Below, one piece after another: positions 46,242 to 54,677 of a stretch of 64,000 bases of DNA; within the stretch, counting starts at the first letter, position 1, and every line of letters starts with the position of its first letter. The DNA comes from Aquibium oceanicum (lineage in GTDB: Bacteria; Pseudomonadota; Alphaproteobacteria; Rhizobiales; Rhizobiaceae). A program made the position numbers and the translations under genes. The notes beneath the pieces were generated by a model. That model ran no database searches, was not told the DNA's origin, and worked only from the letters and a program-made list of their open reading frames with translations. Location of the stretch: the NCBI RefSeq assembly GCF_001889605.1, contig NZ_CP018171.1, positions 2,564,501 to 2,628,500 of the forward strand. Reading direction: 5' to 3'.

Positions 46242-46302
46242 AAAAGGATTTCTCCCGCCGGTCCATTTGCAACTGGTTGTCATCTGGATCATAGTCCCGG
46301 CC

Positions 46303-46734
46303 ATGACGACAGAGGCCAAGCAACCCCTCGATTTCGAACGCGAACTGCGGCGCGCCGGCATCCGGATCACGCGTCCGCGCCGGATTATCCTGGGCATCTT
46401 GCAGGAAACCGGCGACCATCCCGACGCCTACGAGATCCTGCGACGTGCTTCCGCGCTCGACGCCAGCATCTCGCTGTCGACCGTCTATCGCACCATGAAA
46501 CTCCTGGAGGAGCACGGCGCTATCCAGCGGCACGCCTTCGCCGGTGGTCCTTCCCGTTTCGAACACACGGGGGAGGAGCATCACGACCACCTGATCGACG
46601 TCGAGACCGGCGACGTCATCGAGTTTCGCTCGGCCCGGATCGAGAAGCTGCAGGACGAGATCGCCCGCGAACTGGGCTACGATATCCTGCACCACCGGCT
46701 CGAACTCTATGGCCGCAAGCGGCGCAAGAACTGA
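46303..46734 (+). CDS. mur: Fur-family metalloregulator, probably manganese-responsive Mur
   Basis: 143 residues from the ATG at 46303. The winged-helix DNA-binding part contains [26 protein letters not shown] and [16 protein letters not shown], and the metal site is [18 protein letters not shown]. There are no cysteines, so no structural Cys4 zinc site, as in rhizobial Mur/Fur. Because it is divergent from sitABCD and shares its operator, I call it Mur. It would repress Mn2+ uptake when Mn2+ is plentiful. Iron-sensing Fur cannot be excluded from sequence alone. Confidence 0.85.
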   Translation: MTTEAKQPLDFERELRRAGIRITRPRRIILGILQETGDHPDAYEILRRASALDASISLSTVYRTMKLLEEHGAIQRHAFAGGPSRFEHTGEEHHDHLIDVETGDVIEFRSARIEKLQDEIARELGYDILHHRLELYGRKRRKN

Positions 46735-46857
46735 AGCGGGATAGCCTGCGACGAAAGTGTTGGGCGACATCCGTTTTTCGCCTTAATTCATGTTAAAGAC
46801 TGCGCCGAAGGCGACTCGGCCGGCGCGCCAATGCCGGCCACATGGAGAGGGAGTTCG

Positions 46858-47508
46858 ATGAAGGTGAAGATGCTCGCCGCGGCAACGGTCGCGGCCTTTA
46901 CGCTGGGTGCGTGCACGACGGACCCCTATACGGGCCAGCAGAAGCTGTCGAATACCGCCGGCGGGGCCGCACTCGGTGCGCTGGCTGGAGCAGGCCTCGG
47001 CACGCTGGCCGGCGGTGACGACCGCCGCAACGCGCTGATCGGCGCCGGAATCGGAGCGCTGGCGGGCGGCGCGATCGGCGGCTACATGGATCAGCAGGAA
47101 GCCCAGTTGCGGGCGCAACTGCAGGGCTCCGGAGTCAGCGTCACGCGCCAGGGCGACTACATCATCCTCAACATGCCTTCCAACATCACCTTCGCGACGG
47201 ATCAGGATTCGATCCAGCCGGGCTTCTACGGCACGCTGAATTCGGTCGCGATCGTGCTCCAGAAGTTCAACCGCACGATCGTCGATGTCTATGGCCACAC
47301 CGATTCCAGCGGCGACGACAGCTACAACCTGAACCTGTCGCAGCGCCGCGCGATGTCGGTGGCGAACTATCTCGGCGCGCAGGGCGTCGATCCGCGCCGC
47401 TTCTCGATCCTCGGCCTCGGCGAAAGCCAGCCGATCGCATCGAATGCCACACCCGAGGGCCGCGCGCAGAACCGCCGCGTCGAGATCCGGCTCGCCCCTA
47501 TCACCTGA
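46858..47508 (+). CDS. OmpA-family lipoprotein with glycine zipper (YiaD-like)
   Basis: 216 residues from the ATG at 46858 with GAGAGGGAG upstream. Lipobox TLGAC gives lipidated Cys19. Residues about 35-75 form a glycine-zipper segment (GGAALGALAGAGLGTLAGG...GAGIGALAGGAIGGYM). The C-terminal OmpA domain binds peptidoglycan, with the signature VDVYGHTDSSGDDSYNLNLSQRR and NRRVEIRL. It tethers the outer membrane to the wall. Transcribed in the same direction as mur, 123 bases downstream. Confidence 0.9.
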   Translation: MKVKMLAAATVAAFTLGACTTDPYTGQQKLSNTAGGAALGALAGAGLGTLAGGDDRRNALIGAGIGALAGGAIGGYMDQQEAQLRAQLQGSGVSVTRQGDYIILNMPSNITFATDQDSIQPGFYGTLNSVAIVLQKFNRTIVDVYGHTDSSGDDSYNLNLSQRRAMSVANYLGAQGVDPRRFSILGLGESQPIASNATPEGRAQNRRVEIRLAPIT

Positions 47509-48137
47509 TCGACCGCGCCGGCGCGCGCAAAGTCCGCCTCTGCTGAACTGCCGCCGAAAGTTGGACCCAACCTTCGGCGGGCGGCCCGGCGGGGGCGGTT
47601 TTTCTTTGGGCTTCGTCGGGGGAGGGATGCTTCGGTCCCGGCAGACTCAGAGACGATGGCCGGATTGGCGGCCGAGAATCGCAGCCGGAAGCACGCCTAG
47701 CGCGATGTGGCCGGCGCAGCGGCTGAGCGCCCGCGCCGGCCCGCTTTGGTCAGGAGGTGGGGCAAATGACCATTGCCGCAATATATTATTCTGCCTCGGG
47801 CTAGACGGCAAGTCCTCTTCTATTTATTCATTTTCCCTGTATTACCGCTTAAGAAGCACACGATATTTTTTGGCAGAGGGTGAAAATCGCCCGAATAGTT
47901 CATGAAATCGGCAAAAACCCAACTATATATAAAATGAACGCGGGCGCGATGGTTTCGAGCACACCATGTATTTTAAAGCGAAATTTAAATGCGGTATGGA
48001 TTCTTTGAGCGATTCAAGATTAGTAAAATGAAATAAACGATGGATGCTGCGAGGATGTCGATGGAAGTTTTTTACTTGAACCGGCGCGATAAAAGCTGCT
48101 AGCTTCCCTTGGGGCACCTAATGATCGGGAGAATAAG
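47509..48137. other. Non-coding stretch with hairpin and AT-rich island
   Basis: 629 bases without a credible gene. An inverted repeat CCGCCGAA...TTCGGCGG at 47551-47580 with a T-rich run at 47598-47606 may terminate the OmpA-lipoprotein transcript. From about 47780 to 48110 the DNA is strikingly AT-rich (for example ATATATAAAATG and TTTTAAAGCGAAATTTAAAT), unlike all flanking sequence. The subtilase gene starts directly after it. Short open frames here look random. Confidence 0.6.
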
Positions 48138-51100
48138 ATGCTATCCGCAGTAGTATCGAAAATCCTGCGACGAGCGGTGGTTGCGTCATTGTTGACGACG
48201 ACGGCAATCGGCTACTCGTTCGCGGGCGACGGCGGACTTTCGAAGGCTGCAATGGAGAAGCTGGTCGCTTCAGACCAGATCCTCGCGAACATGGCAGATG
48301 GTAGCGCACCGGTAATCGTGGAATTCGCGATGCCCCAAGCCGCCGGTGCGGCAGCAGACGCGGCAGCGGCGGACGAGGCCCAGATATCCGCCGTGCACCA
48401 GAAGCAGGACGAGATTCTGAGCCGCGTTTTCGCGGCCGAAGGCGGGCTTTCCGGGGCCCTTGCGTCTGACGATCTCGGCATCAAGAGAATGGACTTCTCG
48501 CCGATGTTCGCGGCGACGGTAGACCAGGAGACGCTGGAGAAGCTGGCCGCCGACCCGGCAGTGGTGCGCATTCACGAGGACGGTCTCAACGAGCCGTATC
48601 TCATTCAATCGCTTCCGCTGATCGGCATGCCGACCGCCTATGCGGCAGGCGCTACCGGCAGCGGCTGGACGGTAGCGGTGCTCGACACGGGCTCGCGCCG
48701 GACGCACGAGTTTCTGAGTTCTAGTGTAATCTCGGCGGCGTGCTACAGTACCAGCAACGGTACCGCCACGAGCATCTGCCCGGGCGGCGTCAGCGCGTCT
48801 ACCGACATCAATTCGGCAATGGATTGCGACATCGCGACGATTTACGGCTGCGGCCACGGCACGCATACGGCCGGCACCGCGGCGGGGTTCAACACCAGCC
48901 TGAGTTCCGGCGAGCCGGCGAATGGCGTGGCGCGCAGTTCCAAGCTGATAACGATCAACGTGTTCTCGCGCTTCCCGCCTTCGCAGTGCAGCAATTCCCG
49001 CAGCAACGGCTGCGTGCTGGCCTACAACTCCGACATGATCAAGGGGTTCGAGCGGGTCTATGCCCTGCGCAACACCTACAAGATCGCCTCGGTCAACGTG
49101 AGCATCGGCGGCGGGTCGTATTCCTCGTACTGCGACAGCGATTCGCGCAAGCCGATCATCGATCTGCTGCGCAACGCGGGCATCGCCTCGGCGATTTCAG
49201 CGGGCAACAACAGCTACAACACCAACGTCGGCGCCCCCGGCTGTATCTCGAGCGCGATAACGGTCGCGTCCTCGACCAAGTCGGACGTGCGTTCCTCGTT
49301 CTCGAACTGGGGCTCCCTGATCGACGTGGTGGCTCCTGGTTCCTCGATCCTTGCGTCCTATGTAAGCGGATCGAGCAACAACTTTTATGACTATCTGAGT
49401 GGCACCTCAATGGCGGCCCCGCATGTCGCCGGCGCCTTCGCGGCGCTGCGGTCGGCCAAGCCGACTGCGACGGTGTCCCAGATCGAGGCCGCACTGAAGG
49501 CCACCGGCGTCAACATCTCCTCGGCGGGGACCACAAAGCCGCGCATCAGGGTCGACAGCGCTCTGACCTATCTGGGCGGCGGTGCCACGGCCAAAGCGGT
49601 GATGACCTCGCCGACGCCGGGTTCGACGCTCGGTTCCACGGCGACGTTCGTATGGAGCGCCGGCACCGGCGTGACGCAGTACTGGCTCTATGTCGGGTCC
49701 ACCGGCGCGGGCTCGTCGAACATCTACCAGGCCAGCCAGGGCACCAGCAAGACCAGGACCGTGTCGGGTCTGCCCTCCACGGGCACAATCTACGTGCGCC
49801 TGTGGTCGCTGATCAGCGGCACCTGGCAGTACAACGACTACACCTACAAGACAGGCGGCGGCGTGAAGGCCGTCATGACGTCCCCGACGCCGGGCTCGAC
49901 GCTTGGTTCCTCGGCGACGTTCGTGTGGAGCGCCGGCACCAATGTGACGCAGTACTGGCTCTACGTCGGCTCGACCGGCGCGGGCTCGACCAACATCTAC
50001 CAGGCTAGCCAGGGGACCAGCAAGACCAGGACCGTGACGGGTCTGCCGTCCACGGGCACGATCTACGTGCGCCTGTGGTCGCTGATTTCCGGCACCTGGC
50101 AGTACAACGACTACACCTACAAGACCGGTGGCGGCGTGAAGGCCGTCATGACGTCCCCGACGCCGGGCTCCACCCTCGGGTCGTCTGCGACGTTCGTGTG
50201 GAGCGCCGGCACCAATGTGACGCAGTACTGGCTCTACGTGGGCTCGACGGGTGCTGGTTCGACCAACATCTACCAGGCCAGCCAGGGGACCAGCAAAACT
50301 AGGACCGTGTCGGGGCTTCCCTCCACGGGCACGATCTACGTGCGCCTGTGGTCGCTGTTTAGTGGCACGGGCTGGCAGTACAACGACTACACCTACAAGG
50401 CTGGCGGCACCGCCAAGGCCGTCATGACGTCTCCGACGCCGGGCTCGACGCTCGGTTCTTCGGCGACGTTCGTGTGGACCGCCGGTACCGGCGTGACGCA
50501 GTACTGGCTCTACGTCGGCTCGACCGGCGCAGGCTCGTCGAACATCTACCAGGCCAGCCAAGGCACGAGTAAGTCGAAGACCGTGACGGGACTTCCCTCC
50601 ACGGGCACGATCTATGTGCGCCTGTGGTCGCTGTTTAGTGGCACGGGCTGGCAGTACAACGACTACACCTACAAAGCCGGCGGCACTTCGAAGGCCGTCA
50701 TGACGTCTCCGACGCCGGGCTCGACGCTCGGTTCTTCGGCGACGTTCGTGTGGACCGCCGGTACCGGCGTTTCGCAGTACTGGCTCTACGTCGGTTCGAC
50801 CGGCGCAGGTTCGACCAACATCTACCAGGCGAGCCAGGGGACCAACACGTCGAAGACGGTGACGGGGCTTCCCTCCACGGGCACGATCTATGTGCGCCTG
50901 TGGTCGCTGTTTAGTGGCACCGGCTGGCAGTACAATGACTACACCTACAAGGCCGGCGGCACCGCCAAGGCCGTCATGACGTCTCCGACGCCGGGCTCGA
51001 CGCTCGGTTCTTCGGCGACGTTCGTGTGGACCGACGGTACCGGCGTTTCGCAGTACTGGCTCTACGTCGGTTCGACCGGCGCAGGTTCGACCAACATCTA

Positions 51101-51590
51101 CCAGGCGAGCCAGGGGACCAACACGTCGAAGACGGTGACGGGGCTTCCCTCCACGGGCACGATCTACGTGCGCCTGTGGTCGCTGTTTAGTGGCACCGGC
51201 TGGCAGTACAACGACTACACCTATAAGGCCGGGGGCGGGACATCCACGAAATCCGTCCTTCTCTCCCCGGCGAATGGCAGCAAGCTTGCTTCTTCCACCA
51301 AGTTTACCTGGTCGTCGGTGAGCGGCGCGTCGCAATACTGGATCTACTTCGGGTCGACCGTCGGTGGTTCCAACTACTACAACGCCACTCAGGGCACCAA
51401 CACGACCAACACGTTCAACTTCAACGGGTTCAGCGGCCAGGCCATCTACATGCGGCTCTGGACTCTGTACAACGGGACGTGGGTGTACAATGACTACAAC
51501 TTCATCACGCCTGGCGGAACGACCGGTGCGGGGGGAGCCTCGGGCATACCCTCCGTCACGGGGGTGACGCAGCAAAGCGCTCTCGAGTAA
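48138..51590 (+). CDS. Secreted S8 (subtilisin-like) serine peptidase with seven tandem C-terminal repeats
   Basis: 1150 residues, ATG with GGGAGAATAAG upstream. Signal peptide (about 1-30), then an I9-like propeptide (about 45-155, VIVEFAMPQ...). The subtilase domain has Asp in VAVLDTG (about 185), His in GHGTHTAG (about 241) and Ser in LSGTSMAAPHVAGA (about 424). From residue about 486 there are seven domains of ~91-94 residues with the pattern SPTPGSTLGSSATFVW...QYWLYVGSTGAGS. Six are nearly identical and the seventh is divergent. They look like Ig/Fn3-type beta domains for adhesion or substrate binding. No membrane anchor or autotransporter barrel is seen, so release may use an unlinked secretion system. 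Confidence 0.9.
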   Translation: MLSAVVSKILRRAVVASLLTTTAIGYSFAGDGGLSKAAMEKLVASDQILANMADGSAPVIVEFAMPQAAGAAADAAAADEAQISAVHQKQDEILSRVFAAEGGLSGALASDDLGIKRMDFSPMFAATVDQETLEKLAADPAVVRIHEDGLNEPYLIQSLPLIGMPTAYAAGATGSGWTVAVLDTGSRRTHEFLSSSVISAACYSTSNGTATSICPGGVSASTDINSAMDCDIATIYGCGHGTHTAGTAAGFNTSLSSGEPANGVARSSKLITINVFSRFPPSQCSNSRSNGCVLAYNSDMIKGFERVYALRNTYKIASVNVSIGGGSYSSYCDSDSRKPIIDLLRNAGIASAISAGNNSYNTNVGAPGCISSAITVASSTKSDVRSSFSNWGSLIDVVAPGSSILASYVSGSSNNFYDYLSGTSMAAPHVAGAFAALRSAKPTATVSQIEAALKATGVNISSAGTTKPRIRVDSALTYLGGGATAKAVMTSPTPGSTLGSTATFVWSAGTGVTQYWLYVGSTGAGSSNIYQASQGTSKTRTVSGLPSTGTIYVRLWSLISGTWQYNDYTYKTGGGVKAVMTSPTPGSTLGSSATFVWSAGTNVTQYWLYVGSTGAGSTNIYQASQGTSKTRTVTGLPSTGTIYVRLWSLISGTWQYNDYTYKTGGGVKAVMTSPTPGSTLGSSATFVWSAGTNVTQYWLYVGSTGAGSTNIYQASQGTSKTRTVSGLPSTGTIYVRLWSLFSGTGWQYNDYTYKAGGTAKAVMTSPTPGSTLGSSATFVWTAGTGVTQYWLYVGSTGAGSSNIYQASQGTSKSKTVTGLPSTGTIYVRLWSLFSGTGWQYNDYTYKAGGTSKAVMTSPTPGSTLGSSATFVWTAGTGVSQYWLYVGSTGAGSTNIYQASQGTNTSKTVTGLPSTGTIYVRLWSLFSGTGWQYNDYTYKAGGTAKAVMTSPTPGSTLGSSATFVWTDGTGVSQYWLYVGSTGAGSTNIYQASQGTNTSKTVTGLPSTGTIYVRLWSLFSGTGWQYNDYTYKAGGGTSTKSVLLSPANGSKLASSTKFTWSSVSGASQYWIYFGSTVGGSNYYNATQGTNTTNTFNFNGFSGQAIYMRLWTLYNGTWVYNDYNFITPGGTTGAGGASGIPSVTGVTQQSALE
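49593..51530 (+). repeat. In-frame tandem DNA repeats (6 near-identical + 1 divergent)
   Basis: Units begin at 49593, 49866, 50139, 50415, 50691, 50967 and 51249 (lengths 273, 273, 276, 276, 276, 282 and about 280 bases). Units 1-6 are nearly identical in DNA, including silent positions such as GTGCGCCTGTGGTCGCTG. Units 3-6 share a one-codon insertion (SGTGW instead of SGTW). Unit 7 keeps the protein pattern but not the DNA. The similarity points to recent expansion or gene conversion. Confidence 0.92.
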
Positions 51591-51606
51591 TCCGTCGATA
51601 GCAATC

Positions 51607-51640
51607 GGGGGCGGCTGCCGAAAGGCTGGCCGCCCCTTTT
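51607..51640 (+). terminator. Rho-independent terminator of the S8 peptidase gene
   Basis: GGGGCGGC pairs with GCCGCCCC, with an inner TGCC/GGC(T) extension around GAAA, followed immediately by TTTT. It begins 16 bases after the stop codon. Confidence 0.85.
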
Positions 51641-51805
51641 CCGTGGATCGAAAAGGGCTGACTCTCCGGAGGGTCAACGAGCCCGATCGCCCCGGTTCCT
51701 TAGTGAAACAGCCACCATCGCCGGAACATACCTCGCCTGAAACGGTTCGGTGAGATATGGCCCGCGTCGTCCGGCGCCGGTCTGCGATCATCCGCCGGAG
51801 GCTGT

Positions 51806-52174
51806 ATGTCCCGCTATCACTTCAGGCCCAACGGGGGCGCGGCGCTGATGCTGGTTGCCGCACTCGTCGGCGCTGGGATCGCTCTCTGGAGCTATCTCGA
51901 CCGGTCGAGCGGCATCGGGGGCACCGCGGGAGCAATGCTCGTCGTAGTGGCGAGCCTGCTGCTCGCGCTCGATGCTCTGATCTTCTTCTTTCTCCCGTCC
52001 GGAGCGCTTCGCGCGACCATTGCGACCCTCGGTTTCCTCGGCGCGATCGGGACACTGGTGGCGGCCTGGTTTCTCCACGCGTGGTGGCTGATGGCGGCTA
52101 TGGTGCTGGTGGCGCTCGCTCTCATCCTCGCGCTTGCGGTCCGGTCCAGAGAAAGAGCAGTGAGAACCGCATGA
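51806..52174 (+). CDS. Small four-helix membrane protein, candidate anchor of the PQQ dehydrogenase
   Basis: 122 residues, ATG with CCGGAGG upstream. Four hydrophobic helices (about 10-30, 41-64, 70-90, 92-112) fill nearly the whole protein. It overlaps the next gene by 4 bases (ATGA), so translation is coupled. In classical membrane glucose dehydrogenases (Gcd) five N-terminal helices are fused to the PQQ propeller and bind ubiquinone. Here they seem to be a separate polypeptide with one helix fewer. The role is inferred from context only. Confidence 0.75.
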   Translation: MSRYHFRPNGGAALMLVAALVGAGIALWSYLDRSSGIGGTAGAMLVVVASLLLALDALIFFFLPSGALRATIATLGFLGAIGTLVAAWFLHAWWLMAAMVLVALALILALAVRSRERAVRTA

Positions 52175-54564
52175 TGTCCGTATCCAGCAAGAAACTCCGC
52201 GTGACTTCGACGGCGCTCCTCGCACTTGCTGTCGCGCTGGGCGCCGGCGCAAATGCCGGCAAAGCGCAGGAAAGCGCGCAGCCGGAAGACAGTCCGGTAC
52301 AAACCTCGCCGGTTCAGCCCGAGACGCCAGCCGCGTCGGAACCTGTCCCGCAGGCCGAACCGGCCAAGGAGCCCGAGCCGGCGGGAGAAGCTGCCGGAGA
52401 ACCGGCAGTTCCCGAAACGGGAGCAGAAGAACCGGCGATCGCGCAAAACCCGGCGGCCGCCGAAGAACCTGCCCCGCCGGACGCGGCATCCGGACAGGCT
52501 GGAGCCCCCGCCGAGCCGGCGCCAGGATCGGTGACACAAGAAGAACAGCCGGCGACGGTTCCTGCGCAAACACGAGACGAGACGGATGAGGTCGAGCAGG
52601 AAAATGCCGCCGAAGGCCAATCGACGCCGGAGGGCGAGGCCGGAGTGGCGCGGGAACAGGAGCGGCGGATCGCCAATCCCGACGCGCCGCTCGTGCCCGA
52701 GGCGCCGACCTGGGACAGTTTTCACGGCCAGCTGAACGCACAGAAGTATTCGCCGCTGGACCAGATCGACGCCCGGAACGTCGGTGACCTCGAGAAGGTG
52801 TGGGAGTACCATACGGGCGATGTCTCGGACGGTTCGGGCGATCTGCCGCAGACGGTGTGGTCGGCAACGCCGGTCCATGCCAACGACACGCTCTACATCG
52901 GAACGCCGTTTTACCGCGTGATCGCGCTCGATCCGGCGACAGGCGAGGAGCGGTGGGTGTTCGATTCGAAGTCGAGGCTCGAAGCGCTCACCCAGCCGGC
53001 ACTGAAGAACCGCGGAGTTGCCTATTGGGAGGCGGACGATCCTGTCGAAGGCGAGCTTTGCCAGAAGATCGTCTATCTCGGCACGATGGATGCGCAATTG
53101 ATCGCGCTGGACGCCGATACAGGGAGGCTTTGCCCTGATTTCGCCGACGGAGGCGTGCTCAACGTCAACCAGTGGAACCAGACCAACGCGGTGTTTCCGT
53201 TCTCACTGCTGCAGCCGCCCACCGTGGTCGGAAACCATTTGATCCTCGGCTGGGCCGGTTCCGACTGGGAGTACGCCGAAGCACCTCCCGGCAACGTCTT
53301 TGCGATCGACCCGCAGACGGGCAAACTGCAGTGGTCTTTCGACACGATCCCGCCCGAGGTTCGCGCGCAGACCGGCACCGCCAACGTCTGGACTCACATG
53401 TCGGCCGACGAGGCGCTCGGCCTCGTCTACCTGCCGGTCGCGAGCCCGTCGCCCAACTACTGGGGCGGCAACCGCACCGACCCGATCCCCTACGCTACCT
53501 CCACCACAGCGCTCGACATCGAGACCGGCGAGCCGGTGTGGTCGCGGCAGTGGGTGCATCACGACATCTGGGACTACGACATCAACTCCGCGCCGACGCT
53601 GGTCGACATCACGGTGGACGGAGAGCAGATCCCGGCGCTGATTCAGGCGACCAAGATGGGCTACCTTTTCGTCGTCGACAGGCGGACCGGCGAGGACGTG
53701 TGGCCGATTGAGGAACGGCCGGTGCCGGGCGGCGACGGCACGGTCGAGGGCGAGGTCTATGCGCCGACCCAGCCGTTCCCGACGAAGCCGGCACCTCTGC
53801 TGGACCAGGCCGAGAAGACCGGCATCTGGTGGATCGCCGATGCAGTCGGCTTCGGGGAGTGCTCCGCACTGTGGGACGATCTCTGGTACGAGGGCATGTA
53901 CACACCGCCCACCACGCGCGGCCGCGGCATGTACAACTTCCCCAATTCGGCGGGCGGCGTGCAATGGGGCGGCGTCGCCTTTGATCCTGAGAGCCAGACG
54001 GCGATCGTCAACTTTTCCCACGTTGTGCAGTACCTGCAGCTCTATCCGCGCGAGGAGTACGACCGGCTGACCGGCGAAGGCGCCTCCGGATCGAGCTTCG
54101 TCGCCGAGCGCGGCTTCCACCCGCAGAAGGGATCGCCCTACGGCATGTCGCTCAACAATGCGCTCAACTGGCTGGGCATGCCCTGCTGGGAGCCGCCCTA
54201 CGGCGAGATCGCGGCCGTGGACATGACGACGGGTGACATCAAGTGGCGCCGGCCCATGGGCGCGTCGCAGAAATACGGCTTCTACATGCCCGGATCGATG
54301 GGGTCGCCCACGATCGGCGGGCCGGCCGTCACCGCGGGCGGGCTGATCTTCATCGGTGCGTCGATGGACGCCAAGGTGCGGGCCTATTCGCTGGAGACTG
54401 GCGCCGAACTCTGGAAGGCGCAGGTCGACGCTCCCGCGGTCGCCAATCCGGCCGTCTACGAACACCAGGGGCGCCAATACGTCGCCTTCATTGCCGGCGG
54501 CAATCCGATCCTGAAGAACCAGGTCGGAGACCAGGTCGCGGTCTACGCGCTTCCTGTCGAGTGA
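52171..54564 (+). CDS. PQQ-dependent dehydrogenase (membrane glucose/quinate dehydrogenase family), soluble form
   Basis: 797 residues. A signal peptide (ends NAGKAQ) is followed by a ~130-residue linker rich in Pro, Glu and Ala (about 32-165), then the PQQ propeller from about residue 185 (WDSFHGQLNAQKYSPLDQID). Tryptophan-docking repeats are visible: IALDPATGEERW, FAIDPQTGKLQW, TALDIETGEPVW, VVDRRTGEDVW, AAVDMTTGDIKW and RAYSLETGAELW. The HHDIWDYD segment is typical of membrane glucose/quinate dehydrogenases. It would oxidise a sugar or polyol in the periplasm and pass electrons to quinone. No PQQ biosynthesis genes are in the window, and the substrate is unknown. Confidence 0.88.
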   Translation: MMSVSSKKLRVTSTALLALAVALGAGANAGKAQESAQPEDSPVQTSPVQPETPAASEPVPQAEPAKEPEPAGEAAGEPAVPETGAEEPAIAQNPAAAEEPAPPDAASGQAGAPAEPAPGSVTQEEQPATVPAQTRDETDEVEQENAAEGQSTPEGEAGVAREQERRIANPDAPLVPEAPTWDSFHGQLNAQKYSPLDQIDARNVGDLEKVWEYHTGDVSDGSGDLPQTVWSATPVHANDTLYIGTPFYRVIALDPATGEERWVFDSKSRLEALTQPALKNRGVAYWEADDPVEGELCQKIVYLGTMDAQLIALDADTGRLCPDFADGGVLNVNQWNQTNAVFPFSLLQPPTVVGNHLILGWAGSDWEYAEAPPGNVFAIDPQTGKLQWSFDTIPPEVRAQTGTANVWTHMSADEALGLVYLPVASPSPNYWGGNRTDPIPYATSTTALDIETGEPVWSRQWVHHDIWDYDINSAPTLVDITVDGEQIPALIQATKMGYLFVVDRRTGEDVWPIEERPVPGGDGTVEGEVYAPTQPFPTKPAPLLDQAEKTGIWWIADAVGFGECSALWDDLWYEGMYTPPTTRGRGMYNFPNSAGGVQWGGVAFDPESQTAIVNFSHVVQYLQLYPREEYDRLTGEGASGSSFVAERGFHPQKGSPYGMSLNNALNWLGMPCWEPPYGEIAAVDMTTGDIKWRRPMGASQKYGFYMPGSMGSPTIGGPAVTAGGLIFIGASMDAKVRAYSLETGAELWKAQVDAPAVANPAVYEHQGRQYVAFIAGGNPILKNQVGDQVAVYALPVE

Positions 54565-54677
54565 CCGCAGCGCCCGGCTTGCCCGGGCGGCGGCGATATC
54601 CGTCGGCCTAATCTGGCGGGCGGCCCGGCCGAATTGGTCGATTGCCCGCCTTGCGTGCTTCGCCTATCACGCGTCGC

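Noticed and set aside
47923-48117. 64-codon minus-strand frame in the AT-rich island
   Set aside because: No ribosome site, no family similarity, and it lies in the probable promoter of the subtilase gene.
49407-51791. Open minus-strand frame of 794 codons opposite the subtilase repeats
   Set aside because: It mirrors the tandem repeats of the plus-strand gene and is Arg/Gly/Val-rich noise.
54571-54591. GC-rich hairpin after the PQQ dehydrogenase (CGCCCGG...CCGGGCG)
   Set aside because: The stem is short and no T-run follows, so it is not called a terminator.
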